DNA from: Candidatus Altimarinota bacterium
GTDB lineage: Bacteria; Patescibacteriota; Gracilibacteria; BD1-5; UBA2023
Assembly: GCA_028685185.1 (NCBI GenBank)
Contig: JAQUEK010000001.1
Coordinates: forward strand, 190,338 to 254,337
Reading direction: 5' to 3'
DNA: 64,000 nt
The position numbers were made by a program, and so were the translations under genes. Each line of letters starts with the position of its first letter. Position 1 is the first letter of the stretch. Under the pieces are notes generated by a model. The model made no database searches, had not been told where the DNA came from, and saw only the letters and a list, made by a program, of their open reading frames with translations. Of this stretch, positions 51,196 to 60,668 are shown piece by piece.

Positions 51196-52402
51196 AAAAC
51201 AGACTTACCTGTCATTCGCTCACTTTTTCCCTTATTCATGTTCAGTCTATATATCACCAGATTCTCTTGATATCCTCTTTCAGATCAAATCCTGAAATCA
51301 ACACATCGCTTTCCAACAATCTCTTGAGGAAATCCTTGATATAGACTTTTTTTGTATTAACTTGATATATTTCATTGTCTCAGATATATAGAGTGATGAA
51401 ATCAAGTTCGAATTGCTTCTCTCAAATTGTTGAGATTCATATCTTTTTGGTATTTCTGATCTTATCTTCTAGATTTTTCAATTCATTTTCGGACTGTATA
51501 TCTATAATCTTCTTTCAAAGCTTTTCGAAATTCTTTATCTCATCCTGAAGGTGAACAGGCACAAGAGATTTAAATTCGAATCTCTTGAATAATTCAACTG
51601 TTTTATCCGTAAGAAGAACCTTATTTTTGAATTCGAAATTCCCTATTTCAAAATTTTCAAGTTCTACATTAGTGTCTATCGATGCCAATCTCTTACTAAG
51701 AAAAGCTTGTTCCTTAAATTCGATCAAGGTATCTTTGGTTTTTCAGCTTATATCCTCTATGTTCTCATAGATATCTTCCAAACTTCAATACTTACCTATC
51801 AGTTCCTGAGCTTTTTTCGGTCAGAATCATGGGATTCCTGGAATATTATCTGAAGTGTCTCCGCAGATGGAAAGCCAATCTACGACATGCTTCGCATCTA
51901 CTCCGAATTTTTCCACCACTTCTTTGTCATGCGAGATTTTTCTTTTCATGGTATCATATACAGCGACATTTCAATCTATGAACTGATAAAGGTCCTTATC
52001 TCATGAGAGTATATAGATATCATTTTCCGGGTCTGTCCTAAGCTTTTGTACCAAAGTTCAGATTATATCATCAGCCTCGAATCAGATTTTAGACAACGGT
52101 GAAATATTGAAACTATCAAGCAGTTCGCCTATCAGTCATTCCTGAAGCTTAAGATCACTCGGCATCCTATCTCGGGTCGCTTTGTATTCAGGATAGATAT
52201 CATGCCTATAATTATCTCATTTCGAATCAAGAACGAATATCAGCTTATCAGGCTTATCTTGTTCATACCAGGAAATGACAACTTTCGCCAATCAAAAGAC
52301 CGTGTTTATAGGTGTTCAATCTCTCAACGAAAATGGAGGAACAGCATAAAACAGCCTATAGATAAAATTATGTCAGTCAATTATGTAGATTTTTTGCTTC
52401 AT
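51194..52402 (-). CDS. PolI-type 5'-3' exonuclease, no polymerase domain
   Basis: A 402-residue protein. Residues 1-290 are the FEN1-like nuclease of DNA polymerase I: YIIDGHNFIYRLFYAVPPFS, LIFVLDSKGDNYRHDIYPEY, FEADDIIGTLV, IYILSGDKDLYQFI and WLSICGDTSDNIPGIPGFGP with KKAQELI. Residues about 290-402 resemble a degenerate 3'-5' exonuclease domain (GISTIGEKQFELDFITLYIG; LESDVLISGFDLKEDIKRI). The gene ends there, so the DNA polymerase domain is lacking. It probably processes flaps and RNA primers, with polymerisation by another enzyme or a separately encoded fragment. Confidence 0.88.
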
Positions 52403-52407
52403 AATAT

Positions 52408-52435
52408 TTGCTTTTTAAATTATTTTTTATATACT
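52408..52435 (+). promoter_or_regulatory. Promoter of small RNA
   Basis: TTGCTT (52408-52413), 16-nt spacer, TATACT (52430-52435), identical in both boxes and spacing to the promoter of tRNA-His/rpsA at 57742-57769. Confidence 0.7.
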
Positions 52436-52440
52436 ATTTA

Positions 52441-52545
52441 GGTATTACCACGAAAGAGAAACCGAACGGTGCAGGTGCCTAAGGACAGCTCTTTCTATAC
52501 AGATAGGTTACAAAAAGTGTTGGTGCTTTAGTAACCTATTTTTTC
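52441..52545 (+). ncRNA. Structured small RNA, family unknown
   Basis: About 105 nt between a strong promoter and an intrinsic terminator. GAAAGAG (52452-52458) can pair with CTCTTTC (52489-52495). TTAGG (about 52438-52442) can pair with CCTAA (52478-52482), which would make a pseudoknot with the first helix, or alternate with it. The terminator is ATAGGTTAC/GTAACCTAT (52503-52511/52531-52539) plus T run. No ORF and no downstream plus-strand gene for more than 600 nt, so it is not obviously a riboswitch. It lacks the SRP domain-IV loop motif and does not resemble 6S, tmRNA or RNase P. Confidence 0.55.
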
Positions 52546-53042
52546 TTATATTCAATCTTATTCTTAATGTGATCCAAGCTTAAATTATTTCTATATTTGG
52601 TATCTATTTGCTTATAAAGGGATGAATATTTATTATTTGGAAATAATATCTTTTTAAAAAGATTCTTTTCGATCAGATATTTTACGGGTTTTATATAATC
52701 TCAATCTCAGGAAATCAATATTATCTTATCAAAATTCTTTTCTTCTATGATTCTTTTCATTATCTCAAATACTATATCAACATCGACATTTCATTTCTTT
52801 TTTCATTTCATCTCTGAAGAATGTTCCCTAAATACAAGAATATATCAGGATTTTTGCAATCTCGTGTATAAATCCTGTTCATCTTCAGATAAAAATCATA
52901 AAAAGAAATAGATCTCTCTTATATTATACTTATCCTTAAGATATATCCTGAATTTATTGAAATCCACCTTCCAATTTTCGCTCGATGTCCCCAGATGAAG
53001 ATTCTGTCAATCGATGAAGGCTATATTATATTCTTTGGCCAT
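52536..53042 (-). CDS. NYN/LabA-like putative RNase
   Basis: A 168-residue PIN-like protein. YNIAFIDGQNLHLGTSSENW (first Asp), EIYFFLGFLSEDEQDLY, KKGNVDVDIVFEIMKRIIEE (acidic pair) and FDKIILISGDGDYIKPVKYL (S-G-D-G-D-Y/F motif) form a complete NYN nuclease core (LabA/DUF88). It probably cleaves RNA. Its last codons overlap the terminator of the plus-strand small RNA, so the two transcripts are antisense at their 3' ends. Divergent from the deaminase-like fusion gene, 147 nt apart. Confidence 0.9.
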
Positions 53043-53081
53043 AAAGAAAAATTATTTCTCCCATTATACTGAAATCCCAAA

Positions 53082-53110
53082 AAAATAAACCTGAAATTCA
53101 GGTTTATTTT
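53082..53110. terminator. Hairpin in the NYN/CDA-like intergenic region
   Basis: AAAATAAACCTGAA (53082-53095) pairs with TTCAGGTTTATTTT (53097-53110). It lies upstream of both divergent genes, so its role is unclear (regulatory or remnant terminator). Confidence 0.6.
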
Positions 53111-53189
53111 CATCTGATCGATTTTCTGGAATTTTTGTTTTGAAATAATCATTAAATTATTATATTGAATCAATAATTAAATTAACTTT

Positions 53190-54125
53190 ATGTGGTCACA
53201 GCTTAAACATATTTTAGAGAAGGCAGAAGCATGAATATCAGACAGGAAAGTTGCTTGTATGGTCGTTTTGCAGAATTGAGACGTGCTATCAGGATATAAC
53301 ATAGAAAAGACAATGGAAAATATCATCCATGCTGAAGAATCAATTATACCTTCAATAGATTCAAGTTCAGTAATAAAGGAAATCCATATGATGGCCTGAT
53401 GAAAAGCTATGAATATCAAATATTCCATGCCTTGTGAAAAATGTTCAAATCTGCTTTTGCCTTTTACAGATGAGGACACAAAGATATTCTTTTATTTTAA
53501 TCAGAAAGACACAAGATTCGAGCTGAATTTTCATGAAATCTCAAAATCATACAAACCGTTTGAAAATATAATTATAAGAAACAATGAAAGCATTGATTAC
53601 TTTCTGGATTCAAATACAAAATTAAATAGTATAGATAAACTCCTATTGACCTGATTTTGTGAAAAATTAATATCCATCATTGGTGATGATTCGATAGAAA
53701 TATACATAACATGATCTTCTTGTTGAACCTGATGACCGAAATCCTTATTAAGTGAAATTATCACAGGGTCATCTTACTGGGATATAGACTTAATACTTAT
53801 TTTTCCTGAAAATACACCTGAAAATTTGGAATCATCAATTAAAAACTCATATATAGCATGACTTAAAAAAGCTTGATATTCTTATGATTCTATTTTGGTT
53901 GAAGATAAACCATCATATAGATTGGAAGAAAATGAAAAAAATTTGGAAAAGTTTTTGTTCAGAAAAGTTTACTATGATGTTAACATGAAACTAGAAAAAG
54001 ATGAAAATGATCATATTAAGGACAAGGATATCCCATCAACCATGGATATAAGTGTATGAAAAGATTTATCCTCAACCATAACGGATAAATATATAAAAAG
54101 GAACTGGTACATGAGATTATATTAA
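53190..54125 (+). CDS. Deaminase-like domain fused to nucleotidyltransferase-like domain
   Basis: A 311-residue protein. The N-terminal half has the zinc-site layout of cytidine-deaminase-fold proteins: ISDRKVACMVVLQNGDVLSG, then IIHAEESIIPSI (H-A-E) and SMPCEKCSNLL (P-C-x-x-C). The C-terminal half contains IYITGSSCGTGGPKSLLSEI and ITGSSYWDIDLILIF, a G-S-x(n)-D-x-D-like pattern resembling minimal nucleotidyltransferases. The combination is not one I know. A nucleotide-modifying or effector enzyme is plausible, but function is unknown. Monocistronic, with promoter-size gap and terminator. Confidence 0.6.
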
Positions 54126-54158
54126 AAATAAAAAACTCTTTTTTCGAGTTTTTTATTT
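54126..54158. terminator. Bidirectional terminator
   Basis: AAATAAAAAACTC pairs with GAGTTTTTTATTT (54126-54138 with 54146-54158) between the convergent fusion gene and folA. Confidence 0.85.
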
Positions 54159-54617
54159 CTTCTTATATGTAATGAAATCGAATTCCTCGAATTCTTCCCT
54201 ATTTACTTCTTTGAATTTATCCTCAAATTCTGGAAAATAAGTATCTCATTCAAAATCTCATTTGATCAATGTAAGATCCAGGATATCCGCCAAAACCAAG
54301 GATTGCCTATATATTTCTCATCCTCAGATGATAAAGATTTCCTTATCGTATTTTTTTACTCAGTCGATAGCTTCTTCCAGTGAATTATAGACCTCACATC
54401 ATTCCTTAGTACAAAGATTATCCCTTGTTATTATAACATTTATCCTGTTCGGAAGCGGTCTTCATATAGATTCGAAAGTCTTTCTTCACATGATTATGAT
54501 ATTTCAGGTCGTCAATTCCTTGAAATGCTTTAAGTCTTCCTTGAAATTCCAAGGAAGACTATTTTTTATTCAAATTACTCTTTTTTCTCAAGCCATCGCG
54601 GCTATTATATGGATCAT
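54153..54617 (-). CDS. folA: Dihydrofolate reductase
   Basis: A 154-residue enzyme: IHIIAAMAGEKRVIGIKNSL, PWNFKEDLKHFKELTTGNII, IMGRKTFESIGRPLPNR, IFIIGGGEIYRQSL and the C-terminal YKKK give the complete DHFR sequence pattern, with the substrate-binding acidic residue in LPWNFKED. It regenerates tetrahydrofolate consumed by ThyA. Its ATG overlaps the thyA stop (TAATG), so translation is coupled. Last gene of the CYTH-dcd-thyA-folA operon. Confidence 0.95.
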
Positions 54618-55597
54618 TAAGCCTTTTTATCAAATTTTATGGTTCTGTCTTTTTCATCAAAACCTCCAGCAACCGTCATTTCTCATTTTAAAATTGGGTG
54701 TGGATCATATCATTCCAATGTGAAATATTCTGCCTTTATATCATCAAGGCTTTGTAATCTATCATCAATAATTAATTTTGGGAAAGGTCTTGGTTCTCTT
54801 GAAATCTGTTCTTTTGCTTGTTCCATGTGATTTTCATATATATGTGCATCTCAGAATGAATGTATGAAATCTCAAACCTCAAGTCCTGCCAATTTTGCAA
54901 CAATCTGAAGCAAAAGAGCATAACTTGCGATATTAAACGGAACTCATAAAAACATATCTGCACTTCTCTGATATAATTGAAGAGACAGCTTTCCGTTTGC
55001 TACATTGAAATGCATCAATATATGACAAAGCGGATAAGGTAGAGCTTTACCAGGAGCAGCCATTCAATATAGGAATTCAGGATTCCAAACAGAAAGAACA
55101 GCATGTTTCCTATCTGGGAAATTCTTAACAGTATCAACAATCCAAGCAAGTTGATCAACTTTTCTTCCATCACTTGCAGGCCATGCTCTCCATTGCTGCC
55201 CATAGATCATAGGAAGCTCTCACCACTCTCGAGCAAAATCCTCACTGTTTTTTATATTTTCAATAAATTCTGCCTTTTCCATGCAATCCTTTCATTCTGA
55301 CTCCATCTTCTTCTTGTATGTCTTATAAGGATAATCGTCCCAAATATGGACATTATTATCGACAAGATATTTCACGTTTGTCTGACCTGTGGCGAACCAT
55401 ACCAATTCATGTAAGATTCAGTGCCAATATGTCTTTTTCGTAGTAAGTAGAGGGAATCACTTAGATAAATCAAATCTGATTTGTCTTCAAAAAACGCTTT
55501 TAAGACCATTTCAAGTATTATGATCCTTCTTGTCTGCTCAGTTTTCCATTATATCTTCCAATAAATCAAGATATTGGTATTCAGGATGCTTTGCCAT
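54617..55597 (-). CDS. thyA: Thymidylate synthase
   Basis: A 326-residue Thy[70 protein letters not shown] (catalytic Cys in P-L-C-H), [39 protein letters not shown] and PRPFPKL are all canonical. The enzyme is longer than E. coli ThyA (264 aa), with an insertion in the region after the [11 protein letters not shown] segment. It makes dTMP from dUMP. Tryptophans here are TGG while conserved glycines are TGA, a clean demonstration of code 25. Confidence 0.97.
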
Positions 55598-55636
55598 AAA
55601 TATAGATTGTTAAGAAATTAAATTATTTTTTATATA

Positions 55637-56182
55637 TTAATCAACCTTTTTCTCGATGAATCAAGTCCAGTTATTTTCATGATATCTTCCTACCTTGTCA
55701 TATGTTTTTGAAGAAGGAGAGGAAAGCTTTGAGAATGTTATCTGCGCTATTTCCATTTTCGGCCTTAATATTATCGGAACATTATTAAGATTACTTAATT
55801 CGAAAGCTATATTAAGAAAGTGTCATGGATTAATCAATCCTGCAGTATTATGAACAACGAGTCAGATACGTGCTAAGCTTGATTTTCATGATAATTGGAC
55901 CAGATAATGGTTCGAACCGAAATAATCCCAGCTGAATCATAGTAGACTAACCCCAGGATGAAGTACGAATTCCTCACCGTCAGCGATATGTATTTCCCTT
56001 GTCTTAGGCAGGATTTTCTTAACAGGATCGATAATTGGAGTCAGATATGAATCGGTTATAAGGAATTTATTTCATAGCAAAATATCATAAGAAGCTGCCT
56101 GAAGCCTCTTTTCATCGAATCATTCGATGATTATATCTCACGACTCCACAGATTTTTTTATATCGATATCAGATAAGAACAT
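55637..56182 (-). CDS. dcd: dCTP deaminase
   Basis: A 181-residue trimeric deaminase: MFLSDIDIKKSVESGDIIIE, LQAASYDILLGNKFLIT, KSSLARIGLVVHNTAGLINP (the S-S-L-A-R and catalytic Glu region; here the E-containing segment is GEEFVLHPGVSLLG) and GHFLNIAFELSNLNNVPIIL match Dcd. It converts dCTP to dUTP (or dUMP), feeding ThyA downstream. It is 11 nt after the CYTH gene and 39 nt before thyA. Confidence 0.94.
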
Positions 56183-56193
56183 TTTAATTATAA

Positions 56194-56868
56194 TTATAAA
56201 GTAAAAGTATTGTTTGTACCGTAATAATCTCTCCAATTTTCATTATAATATGCGAACATCTTTTCAAGCTTTCATTGATCCAATTCTTCAAATCCAAGCT
56301 TTACAATGAGATCCCTAAGGTATTTCTTGGTCTCATCTGCTTTCGAATTGTCTTCTATTATACTTTCGAATTCAGCTAGATAACCGTATCCGGCATTTTT
56401 ATCAAGACAGACCGTACAACCTAAAAATGAATATTCTTCACGCTCCCTTGACCATTTTGCCTGATATGGGAATTCTGCGCTTATTAGGACATTGTCCAGT
56501 TCATCTATACCCATTCACTCAAAAGTGACCTCAGATTCTGTTCTTGCGGTTCAATTCGAGCTTGTGGTATCGTCAATCGATGCCTTTATCACTAAGATGG
56601 AATTACTGTTCATATACCTTGTCCTTACGGAATGTTTCTTTCCCTCGTTTATTATGTGTTCCAGTTTCGTGTAATCTGATTCCTTTATCATAGGTTTTAG
56701 CTTCTTAAGTAAAGCTGAGAAGTCTCAATTCAGGAAATAATGGTTCAGCTGAGAGCTCTTATCTTTCAATTCAGTATTCGGGTCCATGTTCTTCATGTTC
56801 TCAAGAAGTCTTTTTGCTTCTTTTTCCTCTCATAAAAGCACTTTTATCTCTATTTCAATTCCATTCAT
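56194..56868 (-). CDS. CYTH-domain protein heading the dcd-thyA-folA operon
   Basis: A 224-residue CYTH enzyme. GIEIEIKVLLGEEKE (ExExK motif), SVRTRYMNSNSILVIKAS, TARTESEVTF (E-x-E), SREREEYSFLGCTVCLDKNA, GYGYLAEFESII and FEELDQGKLEKMF follow in the family's order. It is distinct from the 175-aa CYTH protein at 9400-9927. Operon position suggests a triphosphate-hydrolysing role in nucleotide metabolism, which is inference. Confidence 0.85.
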
Positions 56869-57022
56869 AAAATTAATTTATCGCTTAAAGAATAATGAAT
56901 TCATTTTAAAAAAAAGTATTCTTTTTACAAATGATTTTTGAAATAAAAAACCTGTTTGACAAGCAATGAAAACTTATTATATTAAACTTAGATTAAATTA
57001 ATAAATATTAAATTGTCAATAG

Positions 57023-57691
57023 ATGAATTTTAGCTGAATATTCACAAGATTATTCGATAAATGAGAAATAAGATGAACTGAAAAATGTTTATCTGTTATC
57101 GATATGCAGACATTCTTTCTGAGCAAGCGTCCGGAATTCATAAAGATGTGTGTAAAAAAACTGACTGTAAATATCATAGGCGAAATAGAGTTCTATAAGG
57201 ATATGTGATATGATATCATGCTTGTTGAATATGATGATCATTGAGATACCCTTCCTGAAATCAAGAGCGCATTATGAAAATATCGTTACAAGCTATTAAA
57301 AAAAGACTGCAGCTGACTGATGAGTTCAAGAAAACATGAAAAAAGAAACAATGAGGCTGCTTCGATAATCAAGTCTGCTTGATCTTTGGTTGAATTATCC
57401 TGAGTTAACGCTACCTGATGTGTAGCATCAACAGCACATTGATTCACTCATATACAGATCAAGACATTATTGAAACTAAAGAACACTTTGAGCGTATGCG
57501 ATTATGATGAGTTTGAATTCATGGAATACAATGAAATCGGGTGCCTTATAAGATGCCTTTGATGAGATTTGAACAATCTTTGAGAATGAGCTTTGAATCG
57601 ATGATGAAAAGTTATCCTTAAATGAAGCTACAGCGACATAGATATCACATGATATGACCCTGCTAAACATAAATATGCCTCAGATCTATAA
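57023..57691 (+). CDS. Isochorismatase-like cysteine hydrolase
   Basis: A 222-residue protein: LSVIDMQTFFLSKRPEFIKM carries the catalytic Asp (D-x-Q), IMLVEYDDHGDTLPEIKSAL is the second strand region with K/E, and SGVNATGCVASTAHGF the nucleophilic Cys (G-x-x-x-x-x-C-V). This is the isochorismatase-like hydrolase pattern, though the Lys of the triad is not clear. It may be a nicotinamidase-type or amidohydrolase enzyme. Monocistronic, divergent from the CYTH-dcd-thyA-folA operon. Confidence 0.75.
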
Positions 57692-57741
57692 ATTATTTTT
57701 TCATATCAATTTGGCAAGATTTTGCTTTTTAAAACTTTTTT

Positions 57742-57769
57742 TTGCTTTTTTTTATAATTTTAATATACT
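57742..57769 (+). promoter_or_regulatory. Promoter of tRNA-His/rpsA
   Basis: TTGCTT (57742-57747), 16-nt spacer, TATACT (57764-57769), 57 nt before the tRNA. Confidence 0.65.
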
Positions 57770-57825
57770 TTCTTCGCTTATTTTTATAGGCAAATTTTTT
57801 GACTTATTTGAGATGATTTAACTAT

Positions 57826-57903
57826 GGCGAACGTAGTTCAGTTGGTTAGAATGCCAGACTGTGAATCTGGATGTCATGGGTTCGATCCCCATCGTTCGCC
57901 CCA
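57826..57903 (+). tRNA. tRNA-His (anticodon GUG)
   Basis: 78 nt including the genomically encoded G-1 paired with the C73 discriminator typical of tRNA-His, anticodon loop CTGTGAA (GTG) on stem CCAGA/TCTGG, T loop TTCGATC and an encoded CCA. Confidence 0.96.
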
Positions 57904-57934
57904 TATTTTTTTTAATACTTAACCGATTTTTTAT

Positions 57935-59248
57935 ATGACTAACTTAAAAGATTTTTGAGTAGTGTTTAAGGAAATGAATCCTATAATCACTCCGAAGATT
58001 TGAGATATCGTAACATGAATAGTGTTACATGCTAACAGCAAAATGATCCTGGTTGATCTTAATGGTCAATTCACTTGAATCATTACTTGAGCTGATTTAA
58101 ATTCAAGTATAGATGATGTTTCTAAGATTTGAATCTGAGACATGGTTGAATCCATGGTTATATGAGATGATGCTGATTCAGGGCTTGTTATCCTTTCATT
58201 GAAGAAAGCTAGCCAAATTAAATTGATTGCGAGACTACATTCGAATTTTGACACAAAAGAAATCATCACAGTTGTTCCAAATGAAGCAAACAAAGGTTGA
58301 CTTCTTATTGATCTTGACGGTATAAAATGATTTATCCCGGTTTCTCAACTTACTCCTATGAATTATCCTAGGGTTGAATGAGCAAATCCTGAAAGAATCC
58401 TTGAACACCTTAACAGATTGGTAGGTAAGCCATTTAAAGTAAGAGTTATAAATGTTGATACTGACGGTAAGAAAATCATCTTCTCAGAAAAGGCTGCAAT
58501 AGAAGAAGAAAGATGAGTAGCATTACAAGGATTGAAGATAGGAGATATCGTAGAATGAACTGTAAGCTGAATATTGACTTACTGATTATTCGTTACATTC
58601 AATTGACTTGAATGACTTGTCCACGTTTCTGAAATAGATTGGGGACATGTATCTGATCCATCAAAATTCGCTAAGGTATCTGATAAAATAAAAGTTCAGG
58701 TAATCTGAATAGATTCTGATAAGATAAGCCTTTCAATGAAAAGATTGAAATCAAATCCTTGGGATGAGCTTGCTAAGAAATATAAGGTTTGAGATATCAT
58801 CGAAGCACCAGTTACACGTATTTCAAATTTCTGAATCTTCCTAGCTCTATCTGGAGGAATAAGCGGACTTATCCACTTATCTGAAATATCTAACGCTATG
58901 GTTAAGAATATAGAGGATTACGTAAAGGTTGGATGAACTGTTAAGGCAAAGATAATAACTTTCGATTCAACTGACAAGAGAATCGGACTTTCTATCAAGG
59001 CTTTAGAGGAATGATACGAAGAAAGTAAAGAAGAAGCTAAGAAAGCTGCTCCTAAGAAAGAAACTAAGGTTGAAGAGCCTAAGAAAGAAATCGTAGAAGA
59101 AGCTAAAGTTGAAGAAGTTAAGACTGAAGAAACAAAAAAAGCTGCTCCTAAGAAAGAAAAGGAAGTTAAAACAGCAGAGCCAAAAGAAGAGACAAAGAAA
59201 GCTCCTGCAAAAAAAGCTGCTCCTAAGAAAGAAAAGGAAGTTAAATAA
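57935..59248 (+). CDS. rpsA: 30S ribosomal protein S1
   Basis: A 437-residue protein with four S1/OB-fold repeats, the third and fourth clearest: GDIVEGTVSGILTYGLFVTF, GLEGLVHVSEIDWGHV and APVTRISNFGIFLALSGGIS, GLIHLSEISN. The last about 85 residues form a low-complexity tail rich in Ala, Lys and Glu with repeated AAPKKE units. S1 helps ribosomes bind mRNA; the tail is unusual and may be RNA- or ribosome-contacting. About 30 nt after tRNA-His; they may be co-transcribed. Confidence 0.95.
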
Positions 59249-59260
59249 TTTCTGAATCAA

Positions 59261-59305
59261 AAATACAAAAAGTCCATTGAATAATTCAATGGACTTTTTG
59301 TATTT
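59261..59305 (+). terminator. rpsA terminator
   Basis: AAATACAAAAAGTCCATTGA (59261-59280) starts a 22-nt arm pairing with 59284-59305, with a T5 run within the 3' arm. Confidence 0.9.
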
Positions 59306-59356
59306 AAATTAAATATATGTTACTATTTAAGAAATATAAATAAAAACTTAGGACAA

Positions 59357-60529
59357 ATGGATAATAATCAAATAAAAACAAATGCTGTCATCTCATATAT
59401 GTTTTTGGGTTGGATATTCCTTCTTGCAAAATCAAACCCGAATTTTGAACATGAGTTCATAAGGAAACATGCCAAAAAAGCGACTAAGATACATCTGATA
59501 TTCCTGATGATATTTATAGTTTATAACCTATTTTTTTCCAAATATCTCTACTACTCGATTCCGCTTGTTCTCATAAGCGTAGATAAAATCATTAACCTTA
59601 TTATATTTGCAATCCTTACAGTCTCTATATTGAAATGATGCTACAAAGCTCATAAATGACTTGATCCGAGCAATGTTTCGCTTAGAAAGGCATATATAGA
59701 TAATTCTGTAAACTATGATCTGAAAGACATATCAGAGAATGAGAAGATGTTATATCTTTCATCTTTATTGCCATTCCTATGAATAATATCCTCAAAGAAC
59801 CATGAAAACGAATTCACAAAGAATTGAGTGAAAGTATGATTCATCCTTACTTTTCTTATAGTGTTGTATTATATATTGAATTGATTCGATTCAATCTTCC
59901 TGATAAGCCTTTTCGCTTATATATTTGTGATTGTATATTACTGAGTGAATGTTTTCATAAATAATAAGTTCAGTTTTCCTGCATTTATAGAAAATATACC
60001 GAACCTGAAGATTTCCTACCTGTTCATAAAGACATGATTTCTATATTCCATTGATTTCATTAAGCTTATCTTCTGAAAAAATAAGGTTCTGGATTTCAGA
60101 TCCAAAGCCATCATGATAAATAAGGAAGATCATGAATATGATGACCTTCTTAGAAACTATTACACAAATGATAAATTGATACTATCAAAAAAACTGATAT
60201 TCTTTCCTATCATAAATCTGCTTTTCATTCCTTTGATATTGAAAGATGGCAAAAACAGATATTTCCTTGCCATAATACAATGAATCATCATGTCAGCTAT
60301 AATCATTTTCCTATGAATATCATACTGATTTAAGTCAAATCTTGAGATATTGGTACTATTTCCTGTATTCTTATGAGTCGCAAATATCGATTCCAACCCA
60401 TTTTATAGGATTCCTTTTATATATGAGATATACAAGATATTCAATCTTATCAGCTTCTGATTTTTTTCAAAAATAAGATTGATAAAAGAGAAAAATAAGG
60501 AAATGAAAGAGGTCAGATTAAAAGTTTAA
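59357..60529 (+). CDS. Polytopic membrane protein, unknown function
   Basis: A 390-residue protein with about nine TM helices: NAVISYMFLGWIFLLAKSNP at the start resembles the first segment of DUF4870/Tic20-like small membrane proteins, followed by F-x-H-E-F-I-R-K-H-A-K-K-A-T (an 'xRxHAxKA' loop also seen in those families). Repeated halves (residues 1-95 and 130-200 share LGII..; K.H/NEFTKN) suggest an internal duplication. Function unknown. Confidence 0.65.
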
Positions 60530-60611
60530 TTTAAACAAAAGGCTACATCTGTTAAAAAATAAAAAACTTTACTTTTACGATTTATACATATAATAAATAC
60601 AAGTTTTTACA

Positions 60612-60640
60612 AAACCGAAGCATAGCCTCGGTTTATTTTT
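60612..60640 (+). terminator. Terminator upstream of typA
   Basis: AAACCGA (60612-60618) pairs with TCGGTTT (60628-60634), followed by A then T5. Confidence 0.75.
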
Positions 60641-60668
60641 ACTATCTTTATAAATTAATTTTTTTATC

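Noticed and set aside
52441-52545. Small RNA as SRP 4.5S RNA, 6S RNA or a known riboswitch
   Set aside because: No conserved SRP domain IV loop, no 6S bubble and no downstream plus-strand gene; left as unassigned RNA.
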